Below are positions 23,931 through 33,734 of a stretch of 64,000 nucleotides of DNA, piece by piece. Both the position numbers and the translations under genes were made by a program. Location of the stretch: contig PQWQ01000044.1 of assembly GCA_002943765.1 (NCBI GenBank), forward strand, positions 43,674 to 107,673, written 5' to 3'. The notes beneath the pieces were generated by a model, which was given only the letters and a program-made list of their open reading frames with translations, had not been told where the DNA came from and ran no database searches. Every line of letters starts with the position of its first letter. Within the stretch, counting starts at the first letter, position 1. Source of the stretch: Psoroptes ovis. Taxonomy: Eukaryota; Arthropoda; Arachnida; Sarcoptiformes; Psoroptidae.

Positions 23931-25016
23931 TCAATTTGGTTCGACAATACCAGCGGCGGCCTGTTCAACAGTTTGTAACCAATTCAGCACAAAATTTTCC
24001 TTGTCTTTTTTAGTGAATTTATTATTATTTTCATTAGTGTCTTGTTCATAGTTGACAACATTGATTAGAATTTCACCACCAGAATAACAATAGTCTTCAT
24101 TCGAATAATTATTATTTTGATTATTGATTCGATTGTTGCTGTTATCATCGTTATTATAAATTCTAATTGGTTTCGGCAACAAATCCATACTAATTTCATC
24201 AATTTTCGTAATATCTCTTTCGGATAATGTCGATTGATTACATTGGATACAATGAATAAACTCATTAAATCTTTGTATAATGATATCATTAACAATTTTA
24301 TAATTAGTTGATTTCAACAAATCAAAATCCGTAAATAATAATGATGCTGAATTAAGCTGTCGAAATGATTGTGTTTGTGGTGATGGCAACTGTGATGAAT
24401 GTATTGTATCACCACAAATTGCCAATGTTGAACATGAATATGTGATATAATCTTTGATATAATTTTTGTTATTACCACTATCATAACAATCAATCAAATC
24501 ATCATTCATCATCATCGTTCGAACAAAACGATAATAATCAATCAGATTACATTCGGATAAATATTTTCGGCTGTTATTATTATCATTTGTATTATTATTG
24601 AACGATGTTGGTGATGAACAACACCATGATATCGAATTATCATTATCGAATGATTTATAATTTGCGATATCCGAAGTTGAAAAGCTTTTCATTTTAATCC
24701 ATTGATAATCATTGATGATCCGCTGATAACATTTCAATTTACTTTGATTAAGATTATCATCGAAAAAATCTTTTAATTCATTTATAAATGTTTGTTTAAA
24801 TGATTGTGATTGATCTTGATTGCTATTATTGAGGCTATTGTTCAAATCATTATTAGCTGTCAACAAAAATGATGTCAATGATGATGATGGTGTTATTCGA
24901 CATTTATTAGTTTCTTGTCCAGGTATTTGTAGCTGGGTACATTTTGCTATTTTCGTTGTTGTAGCGTTTGTATTGATTGATGTCGTCGTCGTTGTAGCCA
25001 TTGATTGATTCATCAT
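23931..25016 (-). CDS. Unrecognised Asn/Ser/Asp-rich protein
   Basis: A single open frame of 361 residues starting at the paired ATGs at 25011-25016 (minus strand). I do not recognise the family. The N-terminus is Thr-rich and low in complexity. More ordered-looking stretches are FKQTFINELKDFFDDNLNQS, CYQRIINDYQWIKMKSF, LSECNLIDYYRFVRTMM and a C-terminal FVLNWLQTVEQAAAGIVEPN. No signal peptide, membrane helix or catalytic motif is visible. The long uninterrupted frame in AT-rich DNA, and Asn/Ser-rich stretches like those of neighbouring real genes, argue that it is expressed. An upstream exon cannot be excluded because the frame stays open to 25028. Confidence 0.55.
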   Translation of the reverse strand: MMNQSMATTTTTSINTNATTTKIAKCTQLQIPGQETNKCRITPSSSLTSFLLTANNDLNNSLNNSNQDQSQSFKQTFINELKDFFDDNLNQSKLKCYQRIINDYQWIKMKSFSTSDIANYKSFDNDNSISWCCSSPTSFNNNTNDNNNSRKYLSECNLIDYYRFVRTMMMNDDLIDCYDSGNNKNYIKDYITYSCSTLAICGDTIHSSQLPSPQTQSFRQLNSASLLFTDFDLLKSTNYKIVNDIIIQRFNEFIHCIQCNQSTLSERDITKIDEISMDLLPKPIRIYNNDDNSNNRINNQNNNYSNEDYCYSGGEILINVVNYEQDTNENNNKFTKKDKENFVLNWLQTVEQAAAGIVEPN

Positions 25017-25839
25017 TTGATATATCACTGAGGATTTTAATTTTCAGAAAAATGGTACTGTATATGGGCCCAAATATATTAATCAATGATCATCATTTAC
25101 AATTATTTTAGGTTTTAGGTTTTATGTTTATTTTTGTGATCAATGATTTCGGTGAGATTAATTTAATGTTGTTTACATTTATTACATTCAAAGAGAATTG
25201 TCATCATCATTCCCCATGTTATATATATAATGATTATCATTCATCATTATAAATGATAATTCATGAGCTTTTAAATAATTTTTATTTCAATATTGGTCCC
25301 TAGCATATATTTGCTTACTTTCAACATATATAACTATGATCATTTGGTCCAAATTGAATAGATTTTTCTCAAAGTCTTCAAATAGGTTTCTATATACCCT
25401 TGTTAATATATTTGACTATCGAATCTGAGAGATATTTTACAATAAATTTCAAAAATCTTAAGGATTTGATTTTTCGTTTTTTGATTTGCGCAAATTAAAA
25501 GATGTATTAGGTTGTCCAGAAAGTTTTTGCCGGTCATATTATTGTATAAAATGATTGAAAAATCAGCAAGAACTTTTCGGACAATCTAATAATTAAAAAG
25601 AAAATCCTGGGTTCAATCTTATCTAGGATTCATTTTTTAAATTAATCCTTAAAGATGCTTTAAATTTTATAAGATTAACATAATTTCTGTCACCATGGTC
25701 TTAAAATGTGGAAAGGATGGATTAATGTATTTTCATATATATTAATATAGATATGTCTTAATTAAATGATTGATTGATTAATTTCTTTATTTTTTTTTCT
25801 TAAAGATTTTCAAATTTTCATTCAAATTAGAAACTGAAA
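25017..25839. other. Divergent spacer orphan gene/PGM3
   Basis: About 820 bp between divergent genes. It contains family 1 foldback copy 8 (25508-25588) and otherwise AT-rich sequence, including TATATATAAT near 25220. Confidence 0.5.
25508..25588. mobile_element. Foldback MITE family 1, copy 8
   Basis: Arms TAGGTTGTCCAGAAAGTTTT and AAGAACTTTTCGGACAATCTA with a type B loop, bounded by TA. Confidence 0.85.
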
Positions 25840-27592
25840 ATGGAATTTTTCTTGAAAAATTTGAAAGAATTCTCCAAAAAATATCCTAATAAAAATCCCG
25901 AAGTCCTACAACAATATGGTACGGCTGGATTTCGTAATAAGTAAGTTTTGCAAGTTTTAATAATTATCTTAAATAATTTCTTGTCTTAAAGGGCTGATCA
26001 ATTACAACACATAACATTCCGGACCGGTATATTGGCAGCATTACGTTCATTCAATACCCAAAGTATAATCGGTGTAATGATTACGGCATCACATAATCCT
26101 GCAGAGGATAATGGTTTGAAAATAATTGAATCAGATGGTACAATGTTAGAACAATCATGGGAATCATTAGCTACCAAGATTGCTAACGTATCTGATGACA
26201 ATTTGGAACAATGTATCGTGGATATGATGAATGAACTAAATTTAAGCCTTAATAGTCCAGATATGAAAAAGGCTAAAGTTTTAATTGCTTATGATACACG
26301 TAAAAGTAGTCCATCATTGTGTCAAGTATTGATCGATGGCATTAAAGTGTTTGGTGATCAAAGTCAATTCGAGAATTTCGAATTACTTACAACACCACAA
26401 TTACATTTTATTGTTAAATGTATCAATTGTATCAATGGCGAATATGGCGAACCTACTGAACAGGGTTATTATAAGAAATTGAGTGATGCTTTCATTAATT
26501 TATTGGCTAAACACGATGGTAAAAAGCTCTATTTAACACTTGATTGTGCAAATGGTGTCGGTGCACCGATAATGAAACGAATGTCCGCTTATCTGCAAGA
26601 CAAAATAACATTCGATTTATTAAATATTGGTGATGGCATATTGAATCATAATTGTGGTGCTGATTTTGTTAAAGTTAATCAAAAACAACCACCAATGATC
26701 CGATTAGAGTTGGGAAAACATTATGCATCATTCGATGGTGATGCTGATCGTATTGTATTTTATTATTTGAATGAAATTGATGGCCGATTTCATCTGTTAG
26801 ATGGCGATAAAATTGCTGTATTAGTGGCTAAATATTTGAAAAAATTATTGATTGATTCACAAATGACTGACACGCAAGTGATTGTCGTACAAACTGCATA
26901 TGCAAATGGCAATTCAACTAAATATATCACTGAAGCATTAAAATTACAAACCGATTGTGTACCAACAGGTGTCAAACATTTACATCATCGTGCATCACAA
27001 TCAGACGTTGGTATTTATTTCGAAGCAAATGGTCATGGAACTGTTTTGTTTTCGGATCAAACACAAAAACGTATTGCCGATTGCAGTTTGACCAATGAAA
27101 ACGCTAAAAAATTGTTGCATTTCATTGATCTGGTTAATCAGGTTTGTTTACCATTGTATATTACCGATTTGAATTGATTTGATGATACTTTTTTCTCGAA
27201 TTCAGACTGTTGGCGATGCCATATCAGACATGTTGATTGTTGAAGCAATTTTGGCCGATATGAATCTGACCATTGCTGAATGGGACTCGTTCTATGAAGA
27301 TCTGCCAAATAAATTGCTCAAAGTTTCGGTTAAAAATCGTCTCGTGATTGAAACGACCGATGCTGAACGACGATGTTTACGTCCAAAAGGATTACAAGAA
27401 GCAATTGATGCAGTGATTCAAAGCGAAGAATTCAAAGATGCACAAGCACGATCATTTATTCGTCCATCAGGTACTGAAGATGTTGTCCGCATTTATGCTG
27501 AAGCTAAAACCAAACAATTGGCTGATGAATTGGCTCGAAAAGTTGGTAATTTAGTTTATGATTATGCCGATGGAATTGGACCGAGATTTTGA
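25840..27592 (+). CDS. PGM3: Phosphoacetylglucosamine mutase
   Basis: Three exons: 25840-25940, 25992-27141 and 27206-27592; 545 residues (human 542). The phosphohexomutase signature MITASHNP places the phosphoserine at about Ser67. FDGDADR near residue 285 is the metal-binding loop. PTGVKHLHHRA and FEANGHGTVLF form the sugar-binding region, and RPSGTEDVVRIYAEA is the C-terminal phosphate-binding domain. Family knowledge: it converts GlcNAc-6-phosphate to GlcNAc-1-phosphate in the cytosol, on the path to UDP-GlcNAc. In arthropods this feeds chitin synthesis as well as glycosylation. It is convergent with TTC1, with 94 bp between stops. Confidence 0.97.
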
Positions 27593-27686
27593 TATTTGAC
27601 TCAAGGTATTCTTTAAGAAAATCAAATTCTTTATTTCTTTAAATCATTTTATTTAACAAAATTATTTCTTAAAAAAATTGATTTTA

Positions 27687-28361
27687 TCACTTTTGAAAAT
27701 TAACCGAATAACCACCAGTTTCTGGATTTTGTGTTAATTTAAAATTATCCGTAGACAGCCCGAATGGTTTCAATACAACATTACCAAGATCTTTCAGCTT
27801 TGACAACATTTCATTTTTCAGTTTTTCATTTCGTTCATCGATTTTACATTTTAATTCATATTGTATTGATTTGATATTTCGATCATCGGGATTCAATTGC
27901 AAATACTGATTATAATCATTTAAACTTTCATCAAGTTTATCTGTTTTATGGAATAATTGAGCACGACGTAATAGCGCTTTCGAATGGCGAGGATTCAGTT
28001 GTAATGCTTGATTGCAATAATCGATTGCTTCATCGAATTTTTCTTGATGATCTTTGGTTGCGGCTAAATTTGAATACAATATGACCATTATTTGTCGATC
28101 ATCATCATTATCACCATGATTAGAATTGTCATTTTTACTATTTTCATCGTGATCTTGATCATTATTCATAGAAATATGACAATATTCTAATGCATTTAAA
28201 TAATAATTGATTGCTTCATCATAATTTTCTTGTTTAAAATGTTCATTTCCAATATTTTTTAAATTCACTATTTTTTCTTTTCTAGCATCTTCATCATTGG
28301 TAATGGTCTTTTCACCATCATTTTCAATATTCGTATTAAGATTTGGTTCTTGATCAGTCAT
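27687..28361 (-). CDS. TTC1: Tetratricopeptide repeat protein 1
   Basis: A single-exon 224-residue protein. An acidic N-terminal tail precedes three TPR motifs between residues about 35 and 165 (KNIGNEHFKQENYDEAINYY; LYSNLAATKDHQEKFDEAID; ALLRRAQLFHKTDKLDESL). The second and first repeats are separated by an Asp/Asn insert. The C-terminus KLKDLGNVVLKPFGLSTDNF followed by NPETGGYSVNF is diagnostic of TTC1. Family knowledge: TTC1 is a cytosolic co-chaperone-like TPR protein reported to bind HSP90/HSP70 and Ras/G-alpha proteins. It is somewhat shorter than vertebrate TTC1 (about 290) through loss of N-terminal acidic sequence. Confidence 0.9.
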   Translation of the reverse strand: MTDQEPNLNTNIENDGEKTITNDEDARKEKIVNLKNIGNEHFKQENYDEAINYYLNALEYCHISMNNDQDHDENSKNDNSNHGDNDDDRQIMVILYSNLAATKDHQEKFDEAIDYCNQALQLNPRHSKALLRRAQLFHKTDKLDESLNDYNQYLQLNPDDRNIKSIQYELKCKIDERNEKLKNEMLSKLKDLGNVVLKPFGLSTDNFKLTQNPETGGYSVNFQK

Positions 28362-29460
28362 TTTATTTCAATTAAGAAGCTTATTTAATCATAAATCAAA
28401 AAATGAAATCGAATATGTTTTGCTTCGCAGAAAATAAATAAACAAATCGAAATAGCCATTGTGAATCATTCATTGTTAAAATAGTTGTTTTTCAAAATTC
28501 AAAAATTCAAATTTCAAAATTTCGCGGGTTTCAAACAAAACGGAAAATGAACTGAATGAATTTGACCCGTATCGTAATATTGTGTGACCCGAATCGCCCA
28601 AGCACTCTGAAATAAATTTTACCTTTTTGACAGAGGAGGAAAAAAAGCCATTTCAGAGTATCGTATGACACTAAGGTCAGCAAAAAATTATGATGGAGAC
28701 TGATGATTCCGAGAAGTGAAAATGATGATTTTCATGTGGCAATCATTGTTCAAATTGGATATATTTCGAGCTAAGAAATTATTGATTTGAATTCATTCCA
28801 GAACATTTCCATGTACACTGCATACACTGATTGATATTCAAGTGATTTGAAATGATGAACGATTTATTCATATTTATTCTGTGCTATACACGTATTTTAA
28901 AACAGAAAAATTTCCATTATTTCTATCCCATATATTTGCAGCCACCATTTAAAAATTAATTCTGTCATATTTGAAAAATGTAAATATGATGTTTCTATTT
29001 ATTTATTTATTTAATATTCAAAGTTAAAAAATAACATTTTCAAATTTTGAAAAGTGAATTTTACTCTGAGGCAGTGTATGCCATGTGTTTTTGTTTGTAT
29101 ATCAGTGTGTCTGTATCTGTCAACCAAAACACAAACAAATATTTATCATCATAATTATTATTATGATTATTTTCAAAACAAATCAAATTAAAAATGAACA
29201 AAATTCGCAAATTATCTGCGAATATTGAATGAATTAATGAATGAATAATTTATCTTGTCAAGTTTTAAATATTTTTTTATTTTTGTCAAAATTCTTAAAT
29301 TCAAAAAGTGTCTTAAAATCAAATTCTTGTCTTAAAATTTAATGAAATTTGTTCAGAAAAAAATTCATTCGAATAAACCAATTATTTTATTAATTTGAAA
29401 TGCTCACAATTTTAATTAAACATTGTGATTAGAGGTACAAATATAAACAAAAACCGGATT

Positions 29461-29492
29461 AATTACTTGATTAATTAATTAATCAAGTAATT
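29461..29492. promoter_or_regulatory. Perfect 32-bp palindrome with TAAT cores
   Basis: The half-site AATTACTTGATTAATT is followed exactly by its reverse complement. The centre is a run of overlapping TAAT/ATTA words, the core recognised by homeodomains, about 1.2 kb upstream of the Msx start. A regulatory role is inference. Confidence 0.5.
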
Positions 29493-29862
29493 GATCTGTC
29501 ATCGATCGACCAGTATTTGTAAATGTAAACATCTGCCTAGTAAATACTGTGTGATATTAAATCTAAATAACTAAATTATTCTCAGAGAAAATAATTTTCA
29601 TTTTTGTCGCGTTAATTATAAGAACCCGATTCGAAACCGAGTGTTAAAATAATTATTTTTGAAAAATATTTCTGCTGACTATGACAATTTTGTTCTAAGT
29701 TATTTTTGGCCATTTTTTTGTCTTTAAGAAAATTTGAAAATTTAAATTTCAAAATTCATTTATTGTTTTCTATCAGTGTTATAATTATGCTTAATTCAAA
29801 ATATTAGAAAAAAATTTAATCAAAATAATAAAATCAATAATTGATAACAATGAATTATGAAT

Positions 29863-29910
29863 AAATGAATAAGCAAATGAATAACAAATTCTTCATTTGC
29901 TTATTCATTT
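29863..29910. repeat. Perfect 19-bp hairpin
   Basis: AAATGAATAAGCAAATGAA (29863-29881) is repeated in perfect inverted form at 29892-29910, with a 10-nt loop. If transcribed it would form a stable stem. Confidence 0.75.
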
Positions 29911-30728
29911 AAGAAAAATTATCAATTCTACAGATCATTCTCTCGCAGAAATTTTTCGACAAAACAATGATATGATATGATCACTAAGATCACTACACTA
30001 AATGTAGATTGATGATGTTTAGTATTCAAGCATTGTATTGTATTGTATTATTATTGCCTACATAAATGTTTATTCTGACAAAATCAAGACAAATTTTTTT
30101 TAATTATTTCATACATCAGTGTGTTAATTAGGATTTTATCAAGTGAAAAATAATTATTATTGTAAGATGACGAATGATCAGTGTTAATTTGATTTTGATT
30201 TTTTAATGATTTAATTTCTCTGTTACTTTTAGTGTTAATTTGTACAGTGTTATTATTCGTCGTTAATTCTGCAAGAAAAAAGGCGTAATTATCTTAATTG
30301 TCGGCAAATTATTGCCATTGATTTTCAATGGTTTTTTTTGGGCATAGGATTTCGAGCTAGAATTTTCATTCACTTTTAAATCCATCTTATGGTTGAGAAT
30401 CACTGATTAATTCGTAAGTTATTCGAACCCAAAAAGTATCAAATTAACAAATCTTAGTAAAACTGGTGGATAGTCACCACCTTTTCAAGGCGTTGCTACC
30501 AAGTTAGTCGTTTATTTCGATTTGATTAAGAAAACTTACTTATTATTCACCGAGTTTAAACCAAGTTTTTGTGAATTTACAAGAGAATTCTGCTGTGTAA
30601 AACTGTTTCACAACTTGTGAAACAATCAAGGGTTATACCCTATTAATTTGGTCGAATATTTTTGTTTTATTGTTGAATGAATTCAATTTTAAATTCAAAA
30701 TTAATCAAATCTTTGAAACCTGTCCACA

Positions 30729-32731
30729 ATGAACGACAATGATAAACAACCAATGATAATTGATACAAATTTTCACCCAAGAAATGATCTAAAATTGAAT
30801 CATCCATTTAGTATTGATAATTTATTGGAACAACAACAATTATCAACAAACATGAATCCCGAAGATAATCTGTCATTGCTGCAGCAATTCAATCTATCCA
30901 CAGCCGCATCGTTGAAATGTTCAAATTATTCGCCGAATCAAATCAATAACGATGATAATGATGATGATCAACAACTTCAACAGCAAAATAAACGGCTTGA
31001 ATTGAAATTTAATCAAAATCAATTACAACTGATGACAGCCGTAGCTGCAACATCATGGTTTAATCGACATTTATTACGGCAACATCAGCAGCAGCAGCGG
31101 GACAATTTATCAATCAATCCAACGGGTGGTAAGCATTGTTCAATATTTTTCTTATCTTCGGTGTGTATTTTCTTATTATTTTGATTCAAAGGATTGAGAA
31201 GCAATGTATTTCAATTCAAACAAAATGATTGATTTTTTGTCTAAAAATTCAATTAGATTGTCCCATAAGTTCTTGCTGTTTTTTTAATTTTTTTCATTCG
31301 AAAAACGTCGAGAACTTATGGGACAACCTAATAATTATTCATCGTAATAATCAAAAAACAAATAATCAATTCGAAATAATCAATTTTTCAATTTGAATTT
31401 CGAATATCCAAAAGTAATAATTATCGATTAATTTATATTTGATTTGATTAAAAGTTTCAGCCAATTCTACCAAGTGTATTGATGTGTACATTGCACAGGG
31501 CTTTTTTGGTCAATTTAAATATTATTTGTTTTGTGTTGATTGCCTCATTTGGCTTTTATTTGATTTGATCCAAAGATTATAATTAATATTTTTTCAAATA
31601 ATAGGGTTCGAATGATTCGATTCATTTTTTGATTCATTTTAATTCATTAATTATTCAACCAAAAATGAATATAAAAATTGTAAAATTGTAATTCAACTGA
31701 AAAAAAATATTAGATTGTCCAGAAAGTTTTTACCGATTATATCGTGTAGAAAATCATTGGCAAAATTGGCGAAAACTTTTCGGACAACCTAATATGATAA
31801 TCGCAGCCAAATTTCATTCGCGTGACTATTATGTTTTACGAAGTTACAAAATTTTGAAAGCAGATGTGATAAAATTGATCATGCGAATATTAAGCGAATG
31901 TTGCAATGTTTAAAGACAATATTTGAATGTATGGACTCAATATGTGTTTGATTGTTGGCAATAAATTTAATAATTAGTTTGTTAATAACTTAATCTTTGA
32001 TACAATTAATATTTCATTAAAAAAAATTCATTTAATGATTGGATTAATTTACTTTGTCAAAATGAAGTTTGATCATATTAAATGCAATGAATTAGATTAT
32101 GAATATTTCACCTATGAATAATTGATGATTGATTTTTTTTCTTTAATTTTCTACAAATTAAATTCGTTCGTCTTAGGTCCTGTTGTAAAATGTCAGCTAC
32201 GAAGACATAAATCGAATCGTAAACCACGAACACCATTCACCACTCAACAATTGCTGGCGTTGGAGAAGAAATTTCATCATAAACAATATTTGTCGATTGC
32301 TGAGCGTGCTGAATTTTCAAGGTAAATTCATTTGTGTGAATGATAATAATTAAAAATAATTTCATTTTCCTTCTTTTTCGAATCAATCAACCGCCCCCCC
32401 CCAAAAAATGACTAAAAGTTCATTAAATCTAACCGAAACACAGGTCAAAATTTGGTTTCAAAATCGCCGGGCCAAAGAGAAACGTTTGAAAGAGGCTGAA
32501 ATTGAAAAATTACGATTAACCACTCATCATCATCATCACTTATTCACATCATCATCAACATCTTCCACAATCCTTAATGATAACAATCTAACATCTTATG
32601 TTCCCAATTTATGCACCTTAATCAATCATCATCATCAAAGACTGTCATTGAATACCACAAATCTATTGGATCATTCACAATCAAATGACCTAATGAAACC
32701 TAATTTATTCACCAATAATCGCATGCAATGA
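30729..32731 (+). CDS. Msx: Msx/Drop (muscle segment homeobox) factor
   Basis: Three exons: 30729-31128, 32177-32321 and 32419-32731; 285 residues. An EH1 Groucho-binding motif (PFSIDNLL) lies at residues about 26-33, then Gln/Asn-rich sequence. The Msx-specific extension GPVVKCQLRRHKSNRKPRTP leads into the homeodomain (about residues 147-206), with LEKKFHHKQYLSIAERAEFS and LTETQVKIWFQNRRAKEKRL, followed by EAEIEKLR. This is near-identical to Msx/Drop homeodomains. Family knowledge: it is a nuclear repressor in dorsoventral neural and muscle patterning. An intron interrupts the homeodomain at codon 36, and intron 1 (1048 bp, large for this window) contains foldback copies 9 and 10. Confidence 0.95.
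31254..31330. mobile_element. Foldback MITE family 1, copy 9 (intronic)
   Basis: Arms TAGATTGTCCCATAAGTTCT and AGAACTTATGGGACAACCTA are exact complements over most of their length, including the variant CCCATAAG/CTTATGGG. This suggests both arms share one lineage. It is in Msx intron 1. Confidence 0.85.
31711..31791. mobile_element. Foldback MITE family 1, copy 10 (intronic)
   Basis: Type B loop, arms TAGATTGTCCAGAAAGTTTT and AAAACTTTTCGGACAACCTA, in Msx intron 1. Confidence 0.85.
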
Positions 32732-32937
32732 ATGAATAATTGAAATTTTCCAAATTTTAATCCACTAATTTTTCCTTAAATAAAACGAAATTTGAATTTG
32801 AATCGAAAAAAATTTATTCAAATACGTCCTTTATGTGGGAGACCAGTCTTGCAAAAAAAACGTGTTGATTTTCTGTTTGTTTTGGTTTATTTTGGCTGAA
32901 TTTTCTAAAATTTTTGACAAATCAATGAGTGTTTTCA

Positions 32938-33369
32938 ATGGATCATACGAATTTGATTGAATCAAATGATTTGATTGATGAAGAAGTAGAAATTTCGGCT
33001 AATGATCAACCTGATTCATCTACGAATCATCAATCGACATCAAATAATAATGATCAAAGATCGATGTTCGAAGGTTGTGATGAAGAAGAATTTTTGATAC
33101 ATTTACAATTCGATGAAGATTCACACCCACTGCTACGATATGATGTAAATGATTTCAAAATTCTAGGCATCCATAATGGTCGATTATTCATACGAATTGG
33201 TGATTCATTCTTTTTCGGACAATTAGATCAACGGCAACAATCATCGATATTATTCGCTTATGAACCTGTTCATAAATTCATACAAGAAATACATAAAAGT
33301 TTCCAGAAAATACTTATGAAACGTGTAATATTAAAAGAAAAATGTGATAATATCGATGATAATCGATGA
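32938..33369 (+). CDS. Small acidic protein, TFIIIC subunit 6-like
   Basis: A 143-residue single-exon protein starting at the ATG at 32938. The N-terminal 40 residues are acidic and Ser/Asn-rich. The rest (EEFLIHLQFD, VNDFKILGIHNGRLFIRIGD, SFFFGQLDQRQQSSILFAYE) resembles the beta-rich TFIIIC tau55/GTF3C6 domain, in which a LGID-x-x-P-x-L-x-V pattern is followed by a FxGxYED segment. If right, it is a subunit of the RNA polymerase III factor TFIIIC, acting at tRNA-gene A/B boxes. The match is by eye, short and weak. It lies between Msx and MFSD10 on the same strand. Confidence 0.55.
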   Translation: MDHTNLIESNDLIDEEVEISANDQPDSSTNHQSTSNNNDQRSMFEGCDEEEFLIHLQFDEDSHPLLRYDVNDFKILGIHNGRLFIRIGDSFFFGQLDQRQQSSILFAYEPVHKFIQEIHKSFQKILMKRVILKEKCDNIDDNR

Positions 33370-33734
33370 AAATAATAAGAATTGTTGAAATATTTTTTTT
33401 CTCAATTTTATGAATTTCGACTCACTTTCACCTATTTGATTGGCTTCACTTGAAAAAAATAGAACTACAATGATTATGCAATGAGCGCAATCTGCTGATG
33501 TGGCTACATATTGAACAATAACAAATAATTGCAACTGTGTGTTTGAATTGTTGCATGACAAGTTTAGCCGTCTTTTATTTCATTTGTCTTCGACAATTCA
33601 AACATAAACATTTCAAATAATGAAAAGGATTATGATCGAAACAATTATATCGAATATTGTTTTGATTTGATTTGATTCGATTTTCGAATTTGTTATCATT
33701 CATTTATTTATGTGAAACGTGTTCGAATGAAATA
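33370..33734. other. Spacer before MFSD10
   Basis: 365 bp of AT-rich sequence with no gene or dispersed repeat recognised. Confidence 0.5.

Larger units (their letters stand above)
28362..30728. other. 2.4-kb upstream region of Msx
   Basis: No gene is recognised. It holds a small inverted repeat (28604-28613 with 28650-28659), a perfect 32-bp palindrome of ATTA/TAAT words (29461-29492) and a perfect 19-bp hairpin (29863-29910). By position it is probably the 5' regulatory region and 5' UTR of Msx. Confidence 0.5.

Noticed and set aside
29461..29492. Palindrome as an insertion scar of a foldback element
   Set aside because: It shares no end sequence with either foldback family and has no loop.
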